64,000 bases of DNA from Flavobacterium limi (GTDB lineage Bacteria > Bacteroidota > Bacteroidia > Flavobacteriales > Flavobacteriaceae), in the NCBI RefSeq assembly GCF_010645075.1, contig NZ_JAADZV010000008.1, forward strand, positions 219,425 to 283,424, in the 5' to 3' direction. Positions 39,030-46,355 of this stretch are shown piece by piece (position 1 is the first letter of the stretch; each line of letters begins with the position of its first letter). The notes beneath the pieces were generated by a model that was not told the origin of the DNA, made no database searches, and saw nothing but the letters and a program-made list of their open reading frames with translations. The position numbers and the translations under genes are program-made.

Positions 39030-39067
39030 GATATTTGTGTATTAAATTGTTGTTGATTTTTCTATTA

Positions 39068-39112
39068 CAAATTTACATCCGTTATGGCTGTTGATCGATT
39101 AACCTAGATTAA
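39068..39112 (-). promoter_or_regulatory. Dioxygenase promoter with shared palindromic operator
   Basis: On the minus strand, TTAATCTAGGTTAA (39112-39099) is followed after exactly 23 bp by TAAATTTG (39075-39068), a perfect TAnnTTTG -7 box. The start codon lies about 38 bp further on. The same palindrome and the same 23-bp spacing occur at 42319-42363 and 51833-51877. Confidence 0.75.
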
Positions 39113-39149
39113 GAAATAAAAGCCACTCTTTTTTTGCTGTCTGCTTATT

Positions 39150-39233
39150 GCCAAATTCTATTCCTTTTTAATTAATGCCTTGTAAAACAAAGGTTTTACG
39201 TTGTTAGTTTATTTTTAATTCTTCGATATATCG
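39150..39233 (-). promoter_or_regulatory. Candidate sigma-54-type upstream promoter and activator site
   Basis: Reading on the minus strand, CGATATATCG (39233-39224) is followed by ATTTGGC (39156-39150). The start-to-start distance is 74 bp, the same as at 51987-52070. TTTGGC resembles a -24 element and the palindrome would sit near -100, where sigma-54 activators bind. The -12 element (AGAC) is weak, so this is only a hypothesis. Confidence 0.4.
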
Positions 39234-39342
39234 TAAATTTATGTGCGTAAAATGTTTTTATTTAGAGAATCAGCAGTATTTTAACAAAGGCTATTTCTTA
39301 AATTTACGGTTTAAGCACAAAAAGACTACACAGTTACCAGTT

Positions 39343-40932
39343 ATGAATAAGCCGACAAATCAAACCGAAATTATGCTCAACAGATTGCAGGAAAGAGAAA
39401 GAGAACAATTGCTCGTTTTATCGATTTGTAAATCACTTTCTGAAGTTTTGAACAAAGAATCATTTCATCAAATAGTAAGTAGTGTATTGAAAGAACATTT
39501 TTTGTTTGATGATTTTATTTTCGCTTTCGCGGAAGAGAATCAGAGCACTTATACCATTTTCTATCAATTTTCAGATCAAAAAAGGTTAGTAAGTAAAAGC
39601 TATTTAACAAGTGATGGTTTTTTTGAAACTGCTACAGATTCTGCCGAAGCGGTGATTTTCGACTTAAAAACATTCACAGAAAGTAAACTTCCGGATTATC
39701 TTCATTCATTAAATAATAAAAACATCAAAAACGGAATCGGAATTGGGTTTCCGTCTTTAAAAGGAAACCGGAGCGTTCTTTTTCTTTTCTACAAAAATCC
39801 AGCTGTTTTCGACAGAGAATCCAATCGAATTCTTCGTGGTATTGCAACACAGCTTTCAATTACGGTTAACAATATTAGACTGGCATCAGAATACGAAAAT
39901 AATCTGGCCGAATTAAAGCTTTTAAAAAATAATTTTGGTGAAAGAAAAGCAGCAGCAATCCATACAGAAACAGATCATTTTTACGGAATTGTTGGCAGGA
40001 GTGATGTCATGCAAAACGTCTATGAATTAATCAGCCGGGTAGCAGGATCCGATTCTACGGTTTTGATTTCTGGCGAAACGGGAACAGGTAAAGAACTAAT
40101 TGCATGTGCCATACATCAATTGTCTTTGGTTTCTAATAAAAATATGGTCAAAGTGAATTGCGCTTCAATCCCGGAAAACTTAATCGAAAGTGAATTATTC
40201 GGACATGAAAAAGGTGCATTCACAGGAGCAACCGATTTGAAAATTGGAAAATTTGAACAAGCCGAAAACAGCACCATTTTCCTGGATGAAATAGGAGAGA
40301 TGCCTTTAGAGCTTCAGGGAAAACTACTTCGGGTTTTACAGGAAAAAGAAATAGAAAGGGTAGGTGGGAATAAAAACATCAAATTAAACACCAGAGTAAT
40401 TGCCGCAACCAACAAATCACTTGAAAAAGAAGTGGCAGAAGGCCGTTTTAGAAATGATTTATTTTATCGTTTAAATGTATATCCGATTCAATTGCCTGCT
40501 TTACGGGAACGTAAAGAAGATATCGAATTACTCGGAAACTTCTTTTTAGAAAAGCATTCGCAGAAAATTGGGAAAAAAATTAAAGGTTTTTCTAAAAAAG
40601 TAGTCAAAGGCATGATGGCAAATGTCTGGCCCGGAAATGTCCGTGAACTGGAAAATATAGTCGAACGCAGTGTTTTGTTTGCCAAAGACGACAGCATTAA
40701 AGAAATGGATTTTCCGAAAGTTTTTGCTGCAGAAACTCATGCCGTCGAAAATGATTTTTATACTAAAACCTTACAGGAAGTAGAGAAGGAGCATATTTTG
40801 AAAACCTTAAAAAAATGTGACGGCAGAATCTCCGGACCTCGGGGCGCCGCCGTTTTGCTAAATCTGCCAGGCACAACACTAATTTCTAAAATGAAGAAAT
40901 TAGGCATTAAAAAAGAACATTTTTTAAGCTGA
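39343..40932 (+). CDS. GAF-domain sigma-54-dependent transcriptional activator
   Basis: I favour the ATG at 39343 (529 residues, MNKPTNQTEIM...). An earlier ATG at 39241 would add 34 residues and lies 7 bp after the CGATATATCG palindrome. A GAF-like sensor covers about the first 190 residues. The AAA+ domain has Walker A SGETGTGKE, the sigma-54-contacting GAFTGA loop in GHEKGAFTGATD and Walker B TIFLDEIGEMP. A Fis-type helix-turn-helix ends the protein (PRGAAVLLNLPGTTLISKMK). Its C-terminal half closely resembles the response regulator at 42360. It is divergent from the dioxygenase gene and probably controls the stress genes around it. Confidence 0.92.
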   Translation: MNKPTNQTEIMLNRLQEREREQLLVLSICKSLSEVLNKESFHQIVSSVLKEHFLFDDFIFAFAEENQSTYTIFYQFSDQKRLVSKSYLTSDGFFETATDSAEAVIFDLKTFTESKLPDYLHSLNNKNIKNGIGIGFPSLKGNRSVLFLFYKNPAVFDRESNRILRGIATQLSITVNNIRLASEYENNLAELKLLKNNFGERKAAAIHTETDHFYGIVGRSDVMQNVYELISRVAGSDSTVLISGETGTGKELIACAIHQLSLVSNKNMVKVNCASIPENLIESELFGHEKGAFTGATDLKIGKFEQAENSTIFLDEIGEMPLELQGKLLRVLQEKEIERVGGNKNIKLNTRVIAATNKSLEKEVAEGRFRNDLFYRLNVYPIQLPALRERKEDIELLGNFFLEKHSQKIGKKIKGFSKKVVKGMMANVWPGNVRELENIVERSVLFAKDDSIKEMDFPKVFAAETHAVENDFYTKTLQEVEKEHILKTLKKCDGRISGPRGAAVLLNLPGTTLISKMKKLGIKKEHFLS

Positions 40933-40947
40933 ATTAATAAAAATATT

Positions 40948-41306
40948 TTATCCATTTTCTAGTTTTACAAATATTGATTTTCGAAGCTTCGGTTCTATAT
41001 TTTTTGTTTTGTGTCCTTTGCCGGTTGTGTCTTCAACTAATAATATAGAACCCGTTTCAAAAGTTCTTTTTTCTCCCAGTGAAGTTTCGATTTCTACGCC
41101 TCCGTCTAATAAAACAATATATTGACGGTCTGGTGCATTATGGAAATCATAATCATAAGAGCGTTTTACTTCTCTAAAAACGATCGATTTACAGGTTCAT
41201 CTTCAGACAAAAAGCCGATATCGCCGTTATTTTTCAACGGAACTTCAAAATCTTCAAAATGACTTTCGCCATTTTCGTCGCTGTAAACTCTCGTAATCTG
41301 AATCAT
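40948..41306 (-). pseudogene. Cupin-domain protein, frameshifted
   Basis: The ATG at 41306 overlaps the stop of the MhqD-like gene (TAATG). The first 46 codons (MIQITRVYSDENGESHFEDF...) end at a premature TAA. In another frame the family continues (KRSYDYDFHNAPDRQYIVLL, then GHKTKNIEPKLRKSIFVKL) to a stop at 40948. Adding one A in the short A-run near 41187-41189 would join both frames as PVKSIVFREVKRS, which is what the family looks like. So this is a one-base deletion, either a real loss of function or a sequencing error. It is the third gene of the GNAT/hydrolase operon. Confidence 0.8.
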
Positions 41307-41926
41307 TATTTCTTAGAAAAAATAAGCTGATTTACTAAATCAATTTCGTCCTGACTGATAGTGTGTCCCATATTATTATAGATTTTTTTGGTCACATTCG
41401 CCCCCATTTTTTTTAAAAGTTCTTCAGATTCATTTACTCTTTCTACAGGAACATGAAAATCAGGATCACTTGTTCCGATGAAAATTGGTGTATTTTCAAA
41501 GTTTCCGTGATAATGTTGTTCATACACTTTATCGCCGATAAGTCCGCCAGTAAAAGCCACAACACCGCCATATTTTGCCGCGTTTCTCGCTGTAAATTCT
41601 AAGGCTAGACAAGCGCCCTGCGAAAATCCCAGGAAATAAATATTTTCTTTTTCTATTCCGTTTTGCTGTACTGCAATTAAAACTTGCGAAAGTTCGTGAA
41701 GCGAATTTGAAAAAGAAGGCTCGTTTTCTTTAATAGGAACTAAAAACGAATATGGATACCAGGTTCTGTTTTCTGCCTGCGGTGCTACCAAAGCAAATTT
41801 TTTAACATCAAGGTGTTTTGCTATCGATAAAATATCATGTGGTGTTGCTCCGCGTCCATGAAGCATAATTAAGGCTTTTTTTGCCTCATTTAAAGGCACG
41901 CCAGCTGTAATTGTATCAAAATTCAT
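41306..41926 (-). CDS. Phospholipase/carboxylesterase-family hydrolase (MhqD-like)
   Basis: A 206-residue alpha/beta hydrolase of the small carboxylesterase class. The N-terminal MLHGRGATPHDILSIAK forms the oxyanion region, GFSQGACLALE holds the nucleophile Ser, FIGTSDPDFHVP the Asp, and MGHTIS the catalytic His. It resembles MhqD of the Bacillus quinone-responsive regulon, in which an MhqO dioxygenase is also induced; here the MhqO-like gene at 38091 has the same promoter motif. It sits 15 bp after the GNAT gene and overlaps the cupin pseudogene start. Confidence 0.9.
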   Translation of the reverse strand: MNFDTITAGVPLNEAKKALIMLHGRGATPHDILSIAKHLDVKKFALVAPQAENRTWYPYSFLVPIKENEPSFSNSLHELSQVLIAVQQNGIEKENIYFLGFSQGACLALEFTARNAAKYGGVVAFTGGLIGDKVYEQHYHGNFENTPIFIGTSDPDFHVPVERVNESEELLKKMGANVTKKIYNNMGHTISQDEIDLVNQLIFSKK

Positions 41927-41941
41927 AGCTTATGTTTTAAA

Positions 41942-42232
41942 TTATTTTTTCCAAATATCCTGATATTCATCGGGATGTCTCGTGAACTGTGCGTGTACGT
42001 ACGGGCAAAGGGCTTTAACCATCATTTTATGTTTGTGTGCATAGGAAACCATTTCTTCAAGAAGTTTCTTGGCGTATCCTTTTCCTTCGGCTTCCGGTTC
42101 AACTCCTGTGTGGTAAACGGTTAATAAATCGTCTTTTAGGCTTACGGTCATTTCGCCTTGTTTTTTTCCATCAGCGTACAGATTGAAATTGCCGTGTTTC
42201 TTTTCGTCCAATTCTAGTTTAATTGTTTCCAT
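41942..42232 (-). CDS. GNAT-like N-acetyltransferase (YidJ/DUF4442-type small acetyltransferase)
   Basis: A 96-residue protein with the short GCN5-related fold of the YjdJ type. LTVYHTGVEPEAEGKGYAKKL carries the acetyl-CoA-binding pattern (E-x-x-G-K-G), followed by LLEEMVSYAHKHKMMVKALCPYV. These mini-acetyltransferases have no settled substrate. It is the first gene of an operon with the MhqD-like hydrolase and the frameshifted cupin, and its promoter carries the shared palindrome 23 bp before a near-consensus -7 box. A possible role in electrophile detoxification is inferred from context. Confidence 0.85.
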   Translation of the reverse strand: METIKLELDEKKHGNFNLYADGKKQGEMTVSLKDDLLTVYHTGVEPEAEGKGYAKKLLEEMVSYAHKHKMMVKALCPYVHAQFTRHPDEYQDIWKK

Positions 42233-42246
42233 AATTTTTTGATTTT

Positions 42247-42287
42247 TAACCGCAAAGAGCGCAAAGATTTATGCAAAGTCCGCAATT
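42247..42287. repeat. GCAAAG-rich intergenic repeat
   Basis: Four GCAAA units in about 40 bp, in the order GCAAAGAGC, GCAAAGATTTAT, GCAAAGTCC, GCAATT. This resembles a short dispersed repeat often seen between Flavobacterium genes. It lies in the leader between the promoter at 42319 and the GNAT start. Confidence 0.5.
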
Positions 42288-42318
42288 TTTTTGTTTTTAT
42301 GTGTTGGTTTTATAATTA

Positions 42319-42363
42319 CAAAGTTCGTGAAGCTTAGAGTTAAGTACACTTAATGTAGATTAA
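42319..42363 (-). promoter_or_regulatory. Promoter of the GNAT/hydrolase operon with shared palindrome
   Basis: On the minus strand, TTAATCTACATTAA (42363-42350, one mismatch to a perfect palindrome) is followed after exactly 23 bp by GAACTTTG (42326-42319), a -7 box with one mismatch. The palindrome overlaps the stop codon of the upstream response-regulator gene. Confidence 0.65.
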
Positions 42364-43718
42364 TTATATCCCTGTTTTATCCCTAATTTTTTGATTTTTG
42401 AATACAAAGTTTGTGCGGACATTTGCAAAAGTTCTGCTGCACCACCTGGGCCAGAAACTTTACCACTGCAATTTTGCAGTGCGGTCAAAATATGTTCTTT
42501 TTCCATTTCTTCCATAGTTTTTATTTTACCCGAACTTTCTTGTACCGGACTGTAAACAGATTGCGGTAAATCAAATTTTTCTATTTCATTTGTTTTTGAA
42601 AGCAGGATATTTCTTTCTATCAAATGTTCGAGTTCGCGGACATTTCCAGGCCAATCATAATCCATTAATTGTTCTAAAGCTGAAGGACTTATACCTGAAA
42701 CATTCTTTCTGGAACTGGCGGCATATTTTTTTAAGAAATAATGGGCCAAAGCCTCGATATCTTCTTTGCGTTCTTTTAAAGCTGGAAGCTGAATCGGAAA
42801 AACATTTAATCGATAATATAAATCAAGTCTGAAACGTCCTTCTGCCACTTCTTTTTCCAACGATCTGTTGGTTGCGGCCACAATGCGAACATTAATTTTT
42901 ATCGTTGAATTTCCGCCTAAACGCTGAATTTCTTTTTCCTGTAAAACGCGCAATAACTTTACCTGAGAGTCGAGTGGAAGTTCACCAATTTCATCCAGAA
43001 AAATAGTTCCGTTATGTGCCTGCTCAAACTTCCCGATTCGTAATGAATTTGCACCTGTAAAAGCACCTTTTTCATGTCCAAAAAGTTCTGATTCTATTAG
43101 TGAATGTGGCAACGCAGCACAATTTACAACCACAATTGAACTTGATTTATGAGCAGAAAGATCATGTATAGCATGCGCGACTTTTTCTTTTCCCGTACCA
43201 CTTTCGCCAAGAATTAAGACAGAAGTTTGCGCCGGCGCTACAATGTTTATTTTCTCGATTGCTTCCTGCAGTAATTGGCTGTTTCCAATAATTCCGTTAA
43301 TTTCCTGTGCTTTTTCTTTGGTATGAATGTCTGACAGCGTTCCTTTTTCCTGATTAAATCGGTATTTTGCAATATCCAGCATTACAATAAGATCACGTTC
43401 TCTAAAAGGTTTTACCATAAAACCATACGGATTTGTTGCCTTCACTGCTTCTAAGGTTGACTGATTGGTATTGGCAGAAATATACAGAAACGGCAATTGC
43501 ATCTCGCGCAGCTCCCACGCCAGATCAATCCCAGTTAAATCACCTTTTAGCATAATATCCAGTAAAACCCAGTCAGGTCTTTTTTCTTCGATGGATTTAC
43601 GTGCCTGAATCACAGAAGAAACAATCGCCGTTATCTGATAACCAGCTTTCAGCAGCATGATTTTTAAATCGTTTGCTACTATAAATTCATCTTCAACAAT
43701 TAGAATTTTCTCCTTCAT
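42360..43718 (-). CDS. NtrC-type sigma-54 response regulator
   Basis: A 452-residue regulator with a receiver domain (about 1-120; phospho-acceptor Asp in DWVLLDIMLKGD, Lys in YGFMVKPF), an AAA+ domain with Walker A LGESGTGKE, GAFTGA in GHEKGAFTGANS and Walker B TIFLDEIGELP, and a Fis-type helix-turn-helix ending GGAAELLQMSAQTLYSKIK. It pairs with the HisKA_2 kinase encoded 9 bp upstream. Its C-terminal half is a paralogue of the activator at 39343, so they may bind related sites. It would activate sigma-54 promoters, perhaps those of the stress genes here. Confidence 0.94.
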   Translation of the reverse strand: MKEKILIVEDEFIVANDLKIMLLKAGYQITAIVSSVIQARKSIEEKRPDWVLLDIMLKGDLTGIDLAWELREMQLPFLYISANTNQSTLEAVKATNPYGFMVKPFRERDLIVMLDIAKYRFNQEKGTLSDIHTKEKAQEINGIIGNSQLLQEAIEKINIVAPAQTSVLILGESGTGKEKVAHAIHDLSAHKSSSIVVVNCAALPHSLIESELFGHEKGAFTGANSLRIGKFEQAHNGTIFLDEIGELPLDSQVKLLRVLQEKEIQRLGGNSTIKINVRIVAATNRSLEKEVAEGRFRLDLYYRLNVFPIQLPALKERKEDIEALAHYFLKKYAASSRKNVSGISPSALEQLMDYDWPGNVRELEHLIERNILLSKTNEIEKFDLPQSVYSPVQESSGKIKTMEEMEKEHILTALQNCSGKVSGPGGAAELLQMSAQTLYSKIKKLGIKQGYN

Positions 43719-43727
43719 TCTGTAAAT

Positions 43728-44759
43728 TTAGACAATTTCAGAATTATCAGACGGTTCTTCAAATTCTGTATTTTTAGTAAAGGTAAGTTTGATTTGCAAT
43801 CCGTCATCATTTATGATAGCTAAAGTTCCGTCAATTTGGTTGCTCAACCCTATTATTAAATTCATCCCTAGTGAATTTCTTTCAAGACCATCAAAATTTT
43901 CGGTAATACCAACACCGTTGTCTGCTATAATCAGTTTGTAATTATCTTCTTCGGTATTTTTGAGCAGCAAATGTATAGTGCCTTTACTTTCAAAAGGGAA
44001 TGCATACTTTATGGAATTATTTATGGCTTCATTAATTATTAATCCCAACGGAACAGCTTGCGAAACATCAAGATATACTTTTTCTATGTCTAAAATAAAA
44101 TTGATCCGGTCATCGATATCAAAACAGTCTTTGATATAATTTATCAATTCAAAAATATACCAATCCATGTCTATATTGGCCAGATTGTCTGATTGATATA
44201 ATTTTTGATGAATGATAGACATTACCTGCATTCTGTGTTTACTGTTCTGTATTGCGATCAAGGCATCTTCATTATCAAGATAAGCCGATTGCGTATTTAG
44301 TAAACTAATGACAATTTGCAGGTTATTCTTTACCCGATGATGAATTTCTTTTAAAAGCCATTCTTTCTCGAGAAACATTTTTTTAGTAAGTTCGTTTTGC
44401 TTAGTGATTTCCTGATTTTTTATTTCCAGTTGTTCCTTAATTATCTTTTTTAATCTAAAACAATTGTAAAATAATATCATAAAAAGTACTAAAACAACCA
44501 AACTTACTATAAAAACATACAGATTGACAACGTCATTGCGGGTTTGAATTTTTTGAAGTTTGTCGTGTGCGAAGAACAAAAAAAGATTTTTATCTGTTTT
44601 TGATAAAATGAAATTTTGTTTTGTTTGGGAAATTACTTCAAGATTTGCTATTAAAAACATCAAAATACTGCCTAAAGCAGACACATTTTTTTTGACAGAA
44701 AAGAAGGATGTATTATTCATTTTTAGAGATAATAAATTATCATAAATCTGCAAATTCAT
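43728..44759 (-). CDS. Membrane-bound HisKA_2-type sensor histidine kinase
   Basis: A 343-residue kinase. The N-terminal membrane part has two hydrophobic stretches (SILMFLIANLEVIS and YVFIVSLVVLVLFMILFY). The kinase core carries the HisKA_2 phosphorylation motif EIHHRVKNNLQIVISLLNTQ and ATPase motifs NEAINNSIKYAFPFE and IIADNGVGITE. An alternative ATG at 44720 would give a classic signal-like start (MNNTSFFSVKKNVSALGSIL) and may be the true one. It partners with the NtrC-type regulator 9 bp downstream. The short sensing region suggests membrane or periplasmic signals. Confidence 0.9.
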   Translation of the reverse strand: MNLQIYDNLLSLKMNNTSFFSVKKNVSALGSILMFLIANLEVISQTKQNFILSKTDKNLFLFFAHDKLQKIQTRNDVVNLYVFIVSLVVLVLFMILFYNCFRLKKIIKEQLEIKNQEITKQNELTKKMFLEKEWLLKEIHHRVKNNLQIVISLLNTQSAYLDNEDALIAIQNSKHRMQVMSIIHQKLYQSDNLANIDMDWYIFELINYIKDCFDIDDRINFILDIEKVYLDVSQAVPLGLIINEAINNSIKYAFPFESKGTIHLLLKNTEEDNYKLIIADNGVGITENFDGLERNSLGMNLIIGLSNQIDGTLAIINDDGLQIKLTFTKNTEFEEPSDNSEIV

Positions 44760-44770
44760 GTGTTTAAAGT

Positions 44771-45436
44771 TTAGCTGTTTCTATGATACCAGTAACAAAT
44801 TATCATGGCTGCTCCGGGTAAAATTAAAGTTCCTAAGCCAAAGAATTTTCCGGCAACGGCACCAAGAAAACATCCAATTAAAAAACCGAAAATAGTAACC
44901 ATCTGTTTCTTAAAACTTAAAAACGAATCGGCATCATTTGTCCCGTTTTTAATTAAATTGCCTAAATCTAATGATGCCTGTGTTACATTTCCGGTCATCA
45001 TAGTTGTTGGCCCATGAGTTTCTTTAGCAAACAATTTTCCGAAAGCATTCTGAAGTCCCATCGCAAATACAGTTGACATAGCTACAGCGTACATCGTCCA
45101 TTCTGAAAAATTTTCTAAGTAACCAAACACGTAAGAAGCGATTCCTGATAAAACTAATATTACGCCTTCCCAAAATAAAATAGTATATCGGTTTACACTT
45201 TTTAAAGCGATTCTTCCGCCCACAATTACGGCTAATATGAAGATTGGAAAAGTCAATAATTTTATCCACGCATGCACATCGGAACCTTTGATGATCTGAT
45301 AAGCGAAGACAATAAAGTTGCCCGTAACGTGCGCCGAAAATATCGAATCTGCGGCAACAAAAGTTACGGTATCACAATACCCTGCAATCATAGTGAGCAG
45401 CAGGGTTACATACCAAATGTTTTTTTGAATTTCCAT
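44771..45436 (-). CDS. DUF1275 (YoaK-type) membrane protein
   Basis: A 221-residue inner-membrane protein with about six helices and the DUF1275 features: LTMIAGYCDTVTFVA at the start, FSAHVTGNFIVFAYQII, and AMGLQNAFGKLF followed by THGPTTMMTGNVTQASLDLG. The family function is unknown. It starts 4 bp after the Dps gene stop and ends 11 bp before the kinase gene, so it is in the same transcript as both. Confidence 0.9.
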   Translation of the reverse strand: MEIQKNIWYVTLLLTMIAGYCDTVTFVAADSIFSAHVTGNFIVFAYQIIKGSDVHAWIKLLTFPIFILAVIVGGRIALKSVNRYTILFWEGVILVLSGIASYVFGYLENFSEWTMYAVAMSTVFAMGLQNAFGKLFAKETHGPTTMMTGNVTQASLDLGNLIKNGTNDADSFLSFKKQMVTIFGFLIGCFLGAVAGKFFGLGTLILPGAAMIICYWYHRNS

Positions 45437-45440
45437 AGAA

Positions 45441-45914
45441 TTAATTTAAGTGTGCACGAAGCATCCACGCCATTTTTTCGTGATCTTCAACAAGACCTGT
45501 TATAAAATCGCTGGTTCCGGCATCTTGTAGTTCATTAGCAATACTATTGATGTTTTCACGCAGGAAAATAATGATGCTTTCGTGATCCAGAAGTAATTCT
45601 TTGATAAAGCCACTGCTATCATTTTTTTCTTTTAATTCTTCTGAAAGATGCGTCAATTCTAAAAAATCTTTTAGAGTTGCAGGCGTATAATGGCCTAAAG
45701 CTCTTACTCTTTCTGCAACAGTATCCATAATTTCGTCTAGTTCTTCATATTGTTTTTCGAAGAAAAGATGTTTATTGTAAAAGTCGGGTCCTTCAATATT
45801 CCAGTGCGCTCTTCTGGTCTTGGTGTACAATACAAATTCATCTGCAAGAACTTTAATTAATACATCAACTACTTTGTTAATGTTTTCTTGTTTAATTCCG
45901 ATGTTTGCTTTCAT
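45441..45914 (-). CDS. Dps-family DNA-binding ferritin-like protein
   Basis: A 157-residue ferritin-like four-helix protein. The Dps ferroxidase signature is in TKTRRAHWNIEGPDFYNKHLFFEKQYEELDEIMDT as RAHWN...F...F...YEELDE (ligand His, Asp and Glu). Dps dodecamers bind iron, use hydrogen peroxide and protect DNA during oxidative stress. It lies 1 bp after the DoxX gene in a minus-strand run with DoxX, DUF1275 and two-component genes, which fits a stress-defence operon. Confidence 0.93.
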   Translation of the reverse strand: MKANIGIKQENINKVVDVLIKVLADEFVLYTKTRRAHWNIEGPDFYNKHLFFEKQYEELDEIMDTVAERVRALGHYTPATLKDFLELTHLSEELKEKNDSSGFIKELLLDHESIIIFLRENINSIANELQDAGTSDFITGLVEDHEKMAWMLRAHLN

Positions 45915-45915
45915 T

Positions 45916-46344
45916 TTAAATTAGGTTTAGTAAATAATAATCAAGTGAATATTTTCCTGCTCCAAGAGCAAGAATTAGTAATAAGGATAAAGTGTACATA
46001 AAAGGAACGTCGCGCACTTCTAGTGAATCTTTTCGGTGAACCACAAAATAACCGACAGCTGTTACGCCAATTGTTGGCAAAACGGCTAAGCGTGTTCCGA
46101 GTCCGAGAATCATAAAAAACGGAACTACAGTATCTGAGAAAGTTGCTACTAATCCGTTTAGTTTTTCAGGCAGATGAAGCGGATTAGGAACGTGTTCTTT
46201 TTGTCCGTTTTCGACTCTGAATTTTTTCATTCCGTGTACTCTGAAAAGTTCGACAGCCAATAGAATTCTAAAAACCAGAATTGCAGCATTGTTGAATGAA
46301 CTTCCTAGATCTGAGTTCAGGATTTGTCTTATAAGGTCTATCAT
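45916..46344 (-). CDS. DoxX-family membrane protein
   Basis: I choose the ATG at 46344 (142 residues, MIDLIRQILNSDLGSSF). A TTG start at 46392 is possible but would lie inside the amidohydrolase gene. Four hydrophobic helices (AAILVFRILLAVELF, TVVPFFMILGLGTRLAVLP, IGVTAVGYFVV, YTLSLLLILALGAG) and the LRLLLA-type N-terminus are typical of DoxX, quinone- and redox-linked membrane proteins. It sits between the amidohydrolase gene (12-bp gap) and Dps. Confidence 0.85.
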   Translation of the reverse strand: MIDLIRQILNSDLGSSFNNAAILVFRILLAVELFRVHGMKKFRVENGQKEHVPNPLHLPEKLNGLVATFSDTVVPFFMILGLGTRLAVLPTIGVTAVGYFVVHRKDSLEVRDVPFMYTLSLLLILALGAGKYSLDYYLLNLI

Positions 46345-46355
46345 TACGTTTATTT

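Noticed and set aside
42440..42470. A TGGC-N8-TGC sigma-54-like sequence upstream of the GNAT operon
   Set aside because: It lies inside the coding sequence of the response regulator in a Gly-Ala-rich conserved stretch and has no CGATATATCG partner.
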